Below, piece after piece: positions 50,985-61,900 of a DNA stretch of 64,000 bases (the first letter of the stretch is position 1; every line of letters starts with the position of its first letter). Under the pieces are notes generated by a model. It made no database searches and had not been told where the DNA came from. It saw only the letters and a program-made list of their open reading frames with translations. Source of the stretch: Oscarella lobularis (taxonomy: Eukaryota > Porifera > Homoscleromorpha > Homosclerophorida > Oscarellidae); the NCBI RefSeq assembly GCF_947507565.1, contig NC_089177.1, positions 1,796,648 to 1,860,647 on the forward strand, written 5' to 3'. The position numbers and the translations under genes are program-made.

Positions 50985-51745
50985 CTGCACTTAATTCAAC
51001 TCGCAATGAAACTTCGAAGTAAAAAGACAGAAATTGCCCCGCGATTTCAACAGCAATCTCGACTTCGGACTTTTCAGCTGCGAAGTCTGGGTGTTTTGAA
51101 AGGGCGTCCTCCATGCCTTTCCTTAGCATTCCTCCACTGTCGACACCTCTATCCGTCAAACCTGAGTAATTATAAAAATGTTATAGTATATACTTAGTAC
51201 CATACGAAGTAATTTACCGCTGCCAATCCTTTTGGTACGCCATTCTCGTCGACCACGCCTGCTAGTCCAACGTTCATCCTCGAGGCGATGAGCGCATGTG
51301 GAGCCTTTGCAGTATGGTTCGAGCTGTTATCAAACGCTAATAGTAGATCGAGGAACTGAGGCGAGTATTTCAGTGCCGCAATTTCTACTGTTGTTCTCAG
51401 CTCTGCCATCAAGTTCTCTCGTCTGCAGAAGACCTCACGATTGACGCCCAGCTCCAAAGTCTTTCGCGCACGCTGAGGAAGATGACGCTGAGGAGCAGGA
51501 AGCGCCGCATACTCTTCGTCTGTGAAGCCGAGAAACCCGTTGAAATTGTCGACGAAGTCCGACACCATGATGCTGCGTGCTTTTCCCTTTGTACATACAT
51601 ATAATGTATTAACAAAAATATTTTCAAGATGAAAACCTTGTGCTTCATTAGAGTCTGCTCGTCGTCGCCCCAAAAATAACGCTGGTCGTCGTTTGATTGG
51701 AATATCGATTCATTGTGATATATTATCACCAAGTGCTTTTCAGCG
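50985..51745 (-). pseudogene. DDE transposase (FLPKFHCELNPIE family), first acid mutated
   Basis: Exons on the minus strand: about 51745-51632 (VIIYHNESIFQSNDDQRYFW), 51590-51204 (IMVSDFVDNFNGFLGFTDEE; LLLAFDNSSNHTAKAPHALI) and about 51165-50985 (LTDRGVDSGGMLRKGMEDAL). Introns are short with GT..AG ends. In the family the first motif is YHDE; here it is YHNE, so the first catalytic Asp is Asn. The second Asp (FDNSSNH) is present. After a frameshift the tail gives FTSKFHCELN and then stops, before the NPIE glutamate. A possible first exon (MASREKIRQESPCILTGAK) lies at about 51980-51925. Inactive. Confidence 0.75.
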
Positions 51746-52440
51746 GATGAATCGGCTAAATATTAATTGTATTCGAATCACATTTTTAACTATTTTTAAG
51801 CGAAAGAGTTAATTAGACGGTCTTTCCTAACCCATGCTTGCAAACTGATCTAAGACGCCGTCGTCTTCCCTAAATTTAAAAAATCCAAATTAAAACAAGT
51901 GTGTACAGTATTGTACAGTATTACCTTTCGCACCCGTCAAGATACACGGACTTTCCTGTCGAATCTTTTCGCGAGAAGCCATCGAATGAAGGAATCGAAA
52001 TCCGGTTGCAATCGATGTGGACGTCGGGAATCCAGGAGGGTGAGGCGTATGCGTGCATAAATGGGTACGCGTGAACTAATGGGGTACGCGTTCAATAATG
52101 GGGTACGCATGCAAAAATGGTGTACGCGTGCAAAAATGAAGCGTGCGCTACGTATTACACGAGGGGCCCTTGTGTGGCAAGGTAAGCGGTCGTTTTCTGT
52201 CGTTTGGAGGATCTTCGGACGCTCTTCTTCCGATAGAAGAGCGTTGATATGAGCGAACAAGCGAATTCAAGCGTGGAAGCCCTTTTGGGGAAACGGCAAG
52301 GCGGTTGTCTCGCGCATTTGCTGCCCGTAAGACTTATTATACGCTATTCTGTTTCGTAACAGTCTCCTTACACGTTCGAATCTCCTGGGTCGTCATCCTT
52401 GGAAGAAAGAGGCGAGAAGGAGGTGCAGGGAGAACGAGGG
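51746..52440. other. Upstream region, no clear gene
   Basis: May hold 5' exons of the transposase. Contains the short tandem repeat at 52050-52137. Confidence 0.35.
52050..52137. repeat. ~20-bp tandem repeat with GTACGCGT cores
   Basis: Four to five units of the form AATGGGGTACGCGTGCAAA. GTACGCGTNC is partly palindromic. Confidence 0.75.
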
Positions 52441-52749
52441 CAGTTTCCTCGGCCTACCGCATCTTACCAGTCGAGAACTTCACGTACGAATTTTCTCTCT
52501 GACTTTAAGTCATTCCCGAGATTGTACTGTGCAGGTTTTTCTACTTTCACTGGAAACGTTCGTTAGGGAGGAAGTGATGAATGCCTTACGTGCGTCTCGA
52601 ACACCGTCTCCTGCTGCCACTCGGAGAGGAGGAAGGCTCCTTCAACGCGGGAGGTCGAGAGCGCCTGGACGGCTGAGACAGAGCGTTCGCGAGGAAGGAG
52701 ATTTTTTCTCTCGGTTTTCTGCTGCCTCGCTGACACGACGACCAACCGC

Positions 52750-53208
52750 GTTCCTTTGGCAGACGTTATGTCATCTCTCCAAGCGCGAGGGCTGGGGTTG
52801 AAGTCGCTGGACATCAAGTTCAGTGCTACTTCGCTAGATATCAAACGCGCAGTCCTGAGCGCCTTTCCCCCTCTCGAGTCGTGCGGTGGGATTGAGCTTT
52901 TAGCAGGGTCTGCAGGATCGAGGGAACTCAGTCCCTACCCACCAGATATCGTTGGCCACTATTTGTGCGTCCAACCCGGTACAAAACCAAGGTGTACGTT
53001 TGACCAATCCAGCGTGACGTGCCGCTCAATTCGATATCTTCGGTGGAAAAGTTCTTTCAATATTTAACGTTTTTATCATTTTCTTTTCTAAATTGCTTTT
53101 GTAGGAGTCGTCCGACAATGTCCCAACGACGAAGTGCTTGAAGTGCTCTCAGCGACTGCCGATATTCGAAGTGAGGAGACACTTGTGTACCTGCACTGCG
53201 TACGGTAG
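52750..53208 (+). pseudogene. N-terminal part of a HECT/G2E3-like ORF
   Basis: The frame from 52756 has LDIKFSATSLDIKRAVLSAF and CGGIELLAGSAGSREL, which I recall from the N-terminal part of G2E3-like HECT proteins in fish and cnidarians (FP-L---GGFELL). After an intron ending near 53104, the exon reads TKCLKCSQRLPIFEVRRHLC, a C-x2-C-x-H-x-C finger typical of the same family. The remainder is cut at 53208, where a different element begins on the other strand. Confidence 0.5.
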
Positions 53209-53220
53209 ATGTTGGCCACT

Positions 53221-54032
53221 AATTAACCTTCTGGTGTTGCTGCTGCTGCGCTTGCGGCACTTGCTGTTGCGCCAGCGGGCGTTGCTGCGCCGGTTGCGGG
53301 ATCGCAAAAACCGGTTGTTGCTGCGCTTGCGGCTGCAATACTTGGAGCGGTGATCGGAGCGCGCGGGCTGCGTGTAGAGCAATAAAATGTAAGAGCCCAG
53401 ACACGCGCTGAGACCCGTGCGACGCACGAGAAATAAAGGAGCCGGCGGGTGGGAACGGAATGACTCGCACCTGGCGCACGTGACGGGAGCGCGACAAAAC
53501 AAACGAAGGAGAAGGGAACCGCTGGGACAAGAATGCAAAAGAGGGAGGGGGGGGGGGGGGGGGGGGCGCCTCTACCCCCGACCCGCTCCAGAAAGGCGTG
53601 CGTACCGCGATCGCGAGAGGGAAATAACTTACCTGGCAGGTACTGCGCAAGCTGTTGTTCTACGGCACGGGCAACCACCTCCTGTAGAGCCACAGGGCGA
53701 AGCACTGTAGCCGCTGAAGCGCCGCCGCCGATGGTGGGAGCGATTCCCGCGTTACCCGGCGCCGTGGATGTGGGGACGGTGATCGCCGGCGATTGTTGCG
53801 ACGCGGGAGCTCCCGTTGTTGCGTGGACGGTGATCGCCGGCGATTGCTGCGACGGGGGAGCTCCCGTCGTTGCAATGGCGGCCGTTGGTGCCCGTGGTGA
53901 TGGCTGGAGCGAAGCGCCCGTCGCGGCGATCAGATCGGCGGCGCGCGAACGCCGCGAGCGTCGTGGCGCCGCAGCCGAGGCTGGCGGTTGCGGCGTGGAT
54001 TCGTTGGGTGTAGCTCCGTCCGTAGTAGACAT
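53221..54032 (-). pseudogene. First exons of a retrotransposon ORF1 (DIRS-like)
   Basis: From ATG at 54032, exon 1 encodes an Ala/Ser/Pro-rich product (MSTTDGATPNESTPQPP; duplicated QQSPAITV; EVVARAVEQQLAQYLPG) and meets a strong GTAAGT donor at about 53637. After an intron of about 270 bp containing a 20-G run on the plus strand (53547-53566), the next exon starts near 53366 and is Gln-rich (QPVFAIPQPAQQRPLAQQQV), ending at 53221. The layout (low-complexity exon 1, strong donor, intron) is like the DIRS ORF1 at 38 kb. The rest is missing. Confidence 0.5.
53547..53566 (+). repeat. 20-nt poly-G run
   Basis: Uninterrupted G20 preceded by GAGGGAG. A strong quadruplex-forming tract on the plus strand; also a place where assembled length is unreliable. 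Confidence 0.9.
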
Positions 54033-54408
54033 AAGTTCGTATGGCGAAGGCGTGAAGCGACGCTCGAGCGGAGAAGGCGCGAATGAGGGCCCTCGCGTGC
54101 TTATGTTTACATAAGTGCCTACCCGCGCCACGCCCCTCGTGCGTCATCAAATACGTTTACCATTGGCTAAACTACACTCGATATTCGGATAATCGACGTT
54201 CGGATAATCGACGATGTACTGTAGCATAATAATGCATAATAATAATAAAAAAAAGAGTACGTTATGTGTAATGATGACGTAATTTCTAGGGTATGCAGAG
54301 CACCGGTACAATTGATTTCTCAAATAAAATAGAGCGGTACCCATTGCTTCCAACCAGGCTACAGTCGAATGTATGCGTAATTTTAGCGATTCAATGAGAC
54401 TAATTCTC
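54033..54408. other. Spacer, no gene seen
   Basis: AT-rich, with TCGGATAATCGAC repeated twice at about 54184-54210. Confidence 0.4.
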
Positions 54409-54830
54409 ATGAAAACATTTCAAAAAGATTTGGATTCTTTCGCGTCGCGATGGAACAATCACATTATTCGTAGGCAACGAGGACGCACCGTACAGCGACA
54501 TAGCTCTCCAAACGACCTCTTTTATTTACCGCAGGAATACGGTAAATAAATTACGCTGCGACGGATAACGAATTGTAATTCACGTTTGAATGCGTAGGAG
54601 CTGAAGATTGCAAAAAACAAATTGTACGCGATGTTATTGCCTATGGGAAGATAGTGACAAACAACGCATCGGAAAGACACAATATTCCCGAAGAACTCGT
54701 TACAGTTTGCGCTACATATTTACGTCATCGCCACTGGACAGTTGATGCCCTGTCGGAGCTGGAGCCCAACGAAACGTGTCGCTTGGCCGTTGCATTTACA
54801 CAGTATGTAAAGCGCAATATACAAGTCTAA
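54409..54830 (+). pseudogene. C-terminal exons of an rve-type integrase, third copy
   Basis: Exon 54409-54540 reads DLDSFASRWNNHIIRRQRG and DLFYLPQEYG; a 56-bp intron (54541-54596) follows, then exon 54597-54830 (CKKQIVRDVIAYGKIVTNN; WTVDALSELEPNETCRLAV) to a TAA. W-N-H-IR-R and LYFLPE are landmarks I recall from the C terminus of the same integrase-core family as at 11-12.7 kb, in a different subfamily. The catalytic core is absent. Confidence 0.55.
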
Positions 54831-54995
54831 ATATACCTTGTGAATGTTTACTTGTTTGTTGCGTACACGTTAACGTAGACTAACAAACTTGGCTGTACAT
54901 CCAAAAAATAATGTTATGTTAAGCCCATCGATAAATTCTGGCTTTTTAATCAAAAATCATCTGCTCCTTGCTTAACGTGCAACATTGTATAGTCG

Positions 54996-55400
54996 ACGTT
55001 GCACGTTGCACTTGCACGTTGCACGTTGCACGTTGCACGTTGCACGTTGTACGTTGCACGTTGAACGTTGCACGTTGCACGTTGAACGTTGCACGTTGAA
55101 CGTTGCACTTTGCACGTTGCCCGTTGAACGTTGAACGTTGCACGTTGCACGTTGCACGTTGCACGTTGCACGTTGCACGTTGCACGTTGCACGTTGCACG
55201 TTGCACGTTGCACGTTGCACGTTGCACGTTGCACGTTGCACGTTGCACGTTGCACGTTGCACGTTGCACGTTGCACGTTGCACGTTGCACGTTGCACGTT
55301 GCACGTTGCACGTTGCACGTTGCACGTTGCACGTTGCACGTTGCACGTTGCACGTTGCACATTCAACGTTGCACATTCAACGTTGCACAGTCAACGTAAG
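54996..55400. repeat. 7-bp satellite (GCACGTT)n
   Basis: About 55 copies of GCACGTT, nearly perfect between 55138 and 55360 and diverged at both ends (GAACGTT variants). Because 7 is not a multiple of 3, three units make one 21-bp coding period, and all six frames are open, giving ARCTLHV-type peptides that should not be read as proteins. Confidence 0.95.
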
Positions 55401-56519
55401 TTGTACAACTTGTAGGTTGCACGATAAACATAGCATGCATTAATTATTATCTTAAGGATGCACGTTGAACGCTGCATACTATTTACAAAATGTCTCACGT
55501 TGATACTGCTTTCTCAAGTTATTATAAGACGACGTACTAAAAAATAATTACAAATTCGATGTTGAATTTTTTAAGACGCTTATCAAAGTTAGAGTCAAGC
55601 GAGCAAAAAATAAGGAATATTTCCCTTTAAAAGAATAGTCTTTCAGTGAAATGCAGTAGTAAATCAGAAAATACAAGCTAGTTACAACAAATTCAAAATA
55701 TAACAATTGCGATACTAAACTTGTTTATAAATAACGAAAACATTAGGGCCTGACTCTTTGTGTAGCTTGCTAATAATTAACTTTCAATGGCAAATATTAA
55801 ACACCGCTCTTCATGCCAGTAAAGATGCACTACTGCAACCGTTAATTTTTTTAACTAATGGCGTGCGTTAGCTTAGCTGATCTTATACACTGGCACAGCC
55901 ATTTCATACTTTTCATCATTCGATAACATTTGTACGATATGTGCTCGAATGTGCTCTAAAGAAACCTGTCTGGTATTGTAAACATTTTTCTTCAGATTAG
56001 CAAGATTGAAAAATCACCTAAGGTAACGTTCACCACATAATTGACACATTAGCGCCTTCATCTTGCAGAAGGCGTATATCTTTTCCGCACTCCAATAGAG
56101 TAAACAAAATTGAAAAGAAAATTCCGGAAGCACTAAAAAAGAAATTTGGCCCACACACCGTACACGTACTGCAATTATCTAATAACCTACTGAGTGTGGC
56201 CAGGTAGTGTATTGGTCGACTAAAATCGTTAAAAACCAAAGAATAACATTTCATATATAAATATTCCATAAACGAATGACAGCTAAGAGCATAATTAATT
56301 AATTGGTGTGATAAGTATTGCATTTGGCAGCTATAAGAAAATTTACTCTCTCTACAATTCGCAAACTAAAAGATATTTACTCTTACATCTGGCTCATGAC
56401 TGTACACCTACTTCATAAGGCATTATAAAAAAATGCAAAAAAAAGCGTCACAAGCCCGCTTGCGAATGGCAGATAGCTTAACCAGTCGTTCATATTTTCT
56501 GAAACACTTTCGTTTCAGG
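55401..56519. other. AT-rich spacer, no gene seen
   Basis: Stops in all frames. One isolated GCACGTTGAACG near 55460 is related to the 7-bp satellite. Confidence 0.45.
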
Positions 56520-56620
56520 ACGCACGTTGGACGTTGAACGTTGCACGTTGCACGTTGCAAAGGCATGCAATGTTCCACATTGCAAAGGCAACGTTGCACG
56601 GCCAACGTTGCACGTTGTTA
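56520..56620. repeat. Second island of the 7-bp satellite
   Basis: GCACGTTGGACGTTGAACGTTGCACG and similar, mixed with GCAAAGGCATGCAATG. It is in the same unit orientation as the main array. Confidence 0.8.
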
Positions 56621-57039
56621 AATGTATGTTACCATATGTGACCCTTCAGGGCCACCATAGCAAAGTGAAATGCCTTAAATCTGATGGTATAGCACCTGAG
56701 GCAAGAGAAGCAATCGCTGAGCAGACAAAAGCTCTATCGTCAGCTGCAGAGATAGAACAGGACAACGACGATCCTTTCTCCGAAGACGAAAGAAATTAGC
56801 AAATGCGTTATTATCGATGACGCTGAAGAGGGCGTCGGCATGGATAGCGTTGAAGAATGTGCTGTCATCGACGACGCTACAGTAGATTAACCTTAGAACG
56901 ACTCCTAGCGCGCTTGAAGGTCGATTTCGTAAAGATAATATGAGTCAGATTCCAAGGGACAAGTCCTAAGCGTGAACCCTTTCTTGAACGTCTTCTGTGT
57001 AATGATTTTCAGTACAGCACTGTATTCATTTGAATTTGT
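56621..57039. other. Possible short exon, otherwise spacer
   Basis: At 56650-56799 a plus frame reads APEAREAIAEQTKALSSAAE and an acidic end (DNDDPFSEDERN). It could be part of a transposon ORF, but it is not recognised. Confidence 0.3.
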
Positions 57040-57590
57040 CTAACTCAGGAGGTCTCCGATGATTCTTCTAGCTTTATCAACAACCGTCCTTTTGCCTTTC
57101 ATTTTGTACGTGCAAGGAACTACCAAATAGAATGGTGTGTTCTGTATGGCGTCGACGAGGCAGGTACGGTAAGCGAACGCTATGGCTTCGATATATTCGT
57201 CCCAATCGTCCTGATGGTTGTTAACGTAGCTCGTCAGGGCAGCCGTGATAACCCGATTGAAGCGTTCGACTTGGCCATTGGTTTGCGGATGGTAAGGGCT
57301 GGTGAAGATTTTATCGATCCTCAGTCTTTTGCAGAGTTGTTTCACTAAAGCCGAGCCGAACTGAGTGCCCCTGTCTGTGAGGAGGTATTGTGGGCATCCG
57401 TGACGTAGAACGAGGTGAGTGGCGATTGCTCTGGCCATAGTTGGAGCGATGATGTCCTGGACCGGAGCCAGTTCAACCCATCGGGAAAATCGGTCGACCA
57501 TCACCACGATATACAAGTTGCCTTGCGTCGTTCATGGCAGAGGGCCCAGGAGGTCAACACCTATGGAACGCCAAAGGTGACAAAAGTGAT
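57040..57590 (-). pseudogene. Gypsy integrase core fragment
   Basis: On the minus strand WRSIGVDLLGPLP then a TGA at about 57531, then YIVVMVDRFSRWVELAPVQD (first Asp), CPQYLLTDRGTQFGSALVKQ (second Asp) and TSPYHPQTNGQVERFNRV (Glu). The DDE triad and the PYHPQTNGQVER signature are intact, but the ORF is short, starts after a stop and ends without the C-terminal domain. Confidence 0.85.
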
Positions 57591-57659
57591 TGCTGTTAGA
57601 TGTGTAAATATATAGCAATTATTCGTGTATATATATCGTTTGAATACATATATAGACCA

Positions 57660-57945
57660 ATCTTTGATAATATATAGACCAAGTTGGTGCCATATATATA
57701 GACCAAGTTGGTCCCATATATATAGACCAAGTTGGTACCATATATATAGACCAAGTTGGTACCATATATATAGACCAAGTTGGTACCATATATATAGACC
57801 AAGTTGGTACCATATATATAGACCAAGTTGGTACCATATATATAGACCAAGTTGGTACCATATACTGTATGTAGACCAAGTTGGAACCGTATATATAGAC
57901 CAAGTTGGGACCGTATATATAGACCAAGATGGGACCGTATGCCTG
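57660..57945. repeat. 24-bp minisatellite
   Basis: About eleven units of TATATATAGACCAAGTTGGTACCA, with variation at GGTACC/GGTCCC/GGGACC. GGTACC makes part of each unit palindromic. Frames through it are open by periodicity (24 = 8 codons) and are not genes. Confidence 0.95.
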
Positions 57946-58174
57946 TCCTGCGTTTTTTTTTATAATCTGAGATAATGAGAATTATGTGACAACGGTCACC
58001 TTCAACCGGTTCTCTCGAAAAAGTGTTAGTGTGACAACTGTCACTTTGAAACAGAAAAATTAAAAGTAATTGTTTCAGTAACACGCGACTGTGTCTTTTT
58101 GAACGAAAACACAAAGTCTACAAAAGAAAATCATGTTGGTTAGCCACCACGTTGCTAATCCCAAACAGTACCTC

Positions 58175-58650
58175 TTAAACGACTCCGTAACCAGGAGAGT
58201 TCAAAATGCAGAACGTCAGCTTCTCTTTGAACGCCTCGTAATCAACATTCTGTCGGCTACTGAATCTTATAGCCAAGGCGCAAGTAGACGCCCTAATCAT
58301 TTTGTCCTCTTTGAGCTCAAATCGAATTGACGGCTGGACGTGGAAACCCGCCAACGGGAATTCGTGAGATCCTGTAGCGAAGGCTAATACGTGAGAGAGC
58401 TGCAGCGAGAAGCCGTTCAAAGCTACGGCTACAAGATGAACGTTTTATTAATTAACGCACGAAAGTTTTACAGACAGACGTACCTCCACTAGCAACTTCT
58501 TTAATATAGTCCGTCCAATTCATCGTAATAGCTTCCTCGGCCTCTCGCTGATTTGATCTAACAGCGGAGTAGTGCACGAAGAATAGATCAAGAATACTTT
58601 CCGCAGTAAGAGGTCTCACGTATTGGCCTTCGCTACAGGATCTCACGAAT
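58175..58650 (-). pseudogene. HECT C-lobe, G2E3-like family (second HECT copy)
   Basis: Exon 58626-58489 reads PLTAESILDLFFVHYSAVRS and EEAITMNWTDYIKEVASGG; a 55-bp intron follows; exon 58428-58175 has LSHVLAFATGSHEFPLAGF and IRASTCALAIRF, with Cys of STC as the expected catalytic residue, and ends ILNSPGYGVV. It belongs to the same family as the HECT ORF at 14 kb (TG--R-P--GF .. NTCAL). The N-terminal part would lie to the right, in or beyond the assembly gap, so the gene may be whole in reality. Confidence 0.7.
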
Positions 58651-58665
58651 TCCCGTTGGCGGGTT

Positions 58666-58865
58666 NNNNNNNNNNNNNNNNNNNNNNNNNNNNNNNNNNN
58701 NNNNNNNNNNNNNNNNNNNNNNNNNNNNNNNNNNNNNNNNNNNNNNNNNNNNNNNNNNNNNNNNNNNNNNNNNNNNNNNNNNNNNNNNNNNNNNNNNNNN
58801 NNNNNNNNNNNNNNNNNNNNNNNNNNNNNNNNNNNNNNNNNNNNNNNNNNNNNNNNNNNNNNNNN
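58666..58865. other. Assembly gap (200 N)
   Basis: Exactly 200 N, a fixed scaffolding size, so true distance and orientation across it are unknown. Confidence 0.99.
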
Positions 58866-58929
58866 ATACGTGGGAAAGACTGCTATCAAAGAAGACGGAA
58901 CTATAGACTCAAACAAAGATCACAAATGT

Positions 58930-61900
58930 GATATTCGTAGTTAACTATCCCACTACTGGTCCAATAAAGACTTTCACTAACTTCTCTTGTTCGCCTATTC
59001 GTTGGATTCAATATGTCACCATTCATCGTCCATTGACGACAATCTGCAAGTATGCAAAGTGGAAGTGTATTATGATGAGAGAACAGGTAGAGAGTGTCTC
59101 ATATATACAGCATTACGTTGAGAATATTTCTTTATTTAGCTGACGGTGTTGCTATAACAACGAAGAATCATACTATTAGAAGCATTGGTGAAGTTGCGTC
59201 GTGCGGCTCACCAAATGGAGACTTTCGTCCGATATGGAAATTTCCAAATGGAACAAAGGTTTCAACAAAGACGTCGGCAGATATTCGACAAGTCAATGAT
59301 TCATCATCACCCGGATACAAGAAACTGCGTTTAGAATCTTTCATCTCTCCAAATGGTGACTACAAATGCGAGTACATCGCAAATAATGCTACAAAAACGA
59401 TAACGGTCAATATAGTGTGTAAGATGACACAGAATTAAAATTACTTGATGTGGATATGTAATTTCTTTGTAGTTGATTGTCAATCAACTCCATGGTCAGT
59501 TTGTTCGGTGTCATGCGGACGCGAAAAAAGGACAAAGATTACTGCTCAATTAAGGGGTAGCAATTGTTCCTCTATTCAGTCGTCAAAAGACTGCTTGGAT
59601 ACAAATTGTAAGCTGTTTTCTAATATTACTACAGTAGTAGACGCGTGTCTAATTTACTCTAGGTGATATAATTGATATGACGAATGCAGTTGCTACTCAT
59701 GGTCCAGGGGCTACGTTGGTAGGAGGACAGACAACGTTTTCAGCGTCACTGGCTATAGATGGGGAAGTGATGGGCGATTTATGCGCTGCAACTTTGTTGT
59801 CAACTTCCCCGTGGCTACAAGTCGATCTAAAGACGGCTTATTTGATTACAAGCGTTGAAGCGTCATTTTATTTGAACCGAGGAGACGGCGCGACTGTGCG
59901 AGTAGGGAGTAATTCGGCTAATAATATCAATGTTAATCCGAAGTGCGGTCAACCAATTCGCAATTCAGCGACTGGAAAGTGGATTAGAACTGTTTGTTCT
60001 CCTCTACTTTGGGGACGATACATCAACGTACAGAAAATCTCATCAACAAAAAGTTCTTTAAGTGTTTGTGAATTGAGGGCAAGCTACAGTAAGGAAATTA
60101 ATTAAGCCTAATTATTTTAATTAATCAGTTAATCAATAGTCTTTTAGAACTTGACGTTGGCATTCTGCACAACGATTCTTCTATTGCGTCTGAGTCAGTT
60201 TACTCTTACGCTGGGAAACCGCTTCCATTTCCTGTTCTTTGCGGCGTCAATCCAGATCCAACCAACTTTAATTCGTTGCTCAAAATTCAGTGGGAATTTG
60301 GTAGGAATGGTAATCGTATTCCTGCTTTGTCATTAAATCCTGATATTGGGCAATCTAAAACGAGTAATATAGAAAAGGTTCCGTTAGTGGATCAAAACTA
60401 TTCGTGTCATTTTGCGTGGATTAATCAAGCACAGAAAAGTCTCGTTTTCAATCTGAATATTAACGGTGAACAGCGAGCATAACAGATTGCCACTCTATAA
60501 ATTATAAACGTGTGTTTCTAGTCGATTGTACGTGAAACGAGTGGTCAGTATGTTCTGGACAATGTGGCGTGGGAACGAGATCTCGAACAGCAAATAAGTC
60601 AAAACATCGCCGAAAATCGTGCACTGGATCTTCAACGAGAGCCTGTGACACTGGAATTCCGTGTAAGTGAAAGAGAAAAATTTTTAAACGACGTAATGTA
60701 ACCGCATTATTTTGTGAAGGCACTCCCACTCCTGTTCAGAGTTTGGTAACAGTTCAGGAAGGGCAGCAAGCTATGTTAGAATGTGAATCATCGCAATATC
60801 GTCAAGTGGCAACATCTATTACATTCGAGTGGTTCTCAAAGATGGAGTGAATTTGACCAATCCTTCTAGTTCATCTGTTCGTGTGGCAAACGGAAGAAGA
60901 TACAGAGGGACACTGACATTAACGTCAGTCAAGAGGACAGACGCGAGCTCATTGTACACGTGCAAGGCTCGCGGAGTACGCGGTCTCAGTGGAGCATCTA
61001 TGGCAATAACGCTTGATGTCACTTGTAAGTCCCTCGCAATTCAGTTGTATACGATTTAATTGTTTTTCTCTTTAATTAAGATGCTCCTCATAATGTCAAA
61101 GTGAAATCAAACTTCAGCGTGTTTGTGAAAGAAGGACGGGTAATTCTAAGTTGTAGAGCCGAAGCGAATCCTCGTCCTCATCAATACTCGTGGTGGAAAG
61201 ACGGTCAACTACAAGCTGAGTCAGGATCGCAGTTTTTGATTTTAACTTCAACTTTCTCTGGCAATGAAACATACAAATGCGCCGCGACCAATTCGTTGGG
61301 TTCGTCCATGCCAGAAAAATTCGTTTTCAGTCTTAGTAAGCCACGTCTTCTCGCAGCATTACGTCTAAGGGACTAATGTTTTATATTATAGTACCGCAAA
61401 AGTGCACTGGACTGTCGGGTACTAGTTCAGTTGGTGGCTCGATCAGCTTGACGATTTCTTCTTTTCTTGTCAACGGTAATGCGGGTGTAAAGAAGTACAA
61501 GGTACTCTACAGGTTGTTTGGTTCCTTGGGTGTTTGGTCTGCAGTAGTCGAGCTGACTTCACCAACAATTACTATCACAGATCTTATACCATTTACCACA
61601 TACGAGATTAAAATAGCTGCGGGGAATGAATACGGATATGGACCAAACAGCAGCACAATTAAAGTTCAGACAACTGAAGCAGGCACGTGGCGTTTACTCT
61701 TCAATTAAATCTGTTTTCAAGTGTGTTTTCTTTTGTAGAACCCGGGCCTCCGCAAAACGTGAGCGCTGTTCCATTGAGTTCGCACAGCGTTTCTGTCTCA
61801 TGGTCGCAGCCTATCACTCCACATGGAATTATTGCCGTGTATAAGATCTACTATCGAGCAGCGTCAAAAGCTAAACAAGAGGCAGCGGATAACGAAGTCG

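Noticed and set aside
54946-55443. Six overlapping ORFs of 94-138 codons with ARCTLHV/RATCNVQ repeats
   Set aside because: They arise only because a 7-bp satellite without stops is open in every frame. No start context or conservation supports a protein.
57596-58114. ORFs with YIYGTNLV repeats
   Set aside because: Products of the 24-bp minisatellite (24 = 8 codons).
58930-59091. Frame at 58928-59143 as the first receptor exon
   Set aside because: Its sequence lacks Ig-type landmarks and the reading frame choice is open; listed only as the uncertain left end of the gene.
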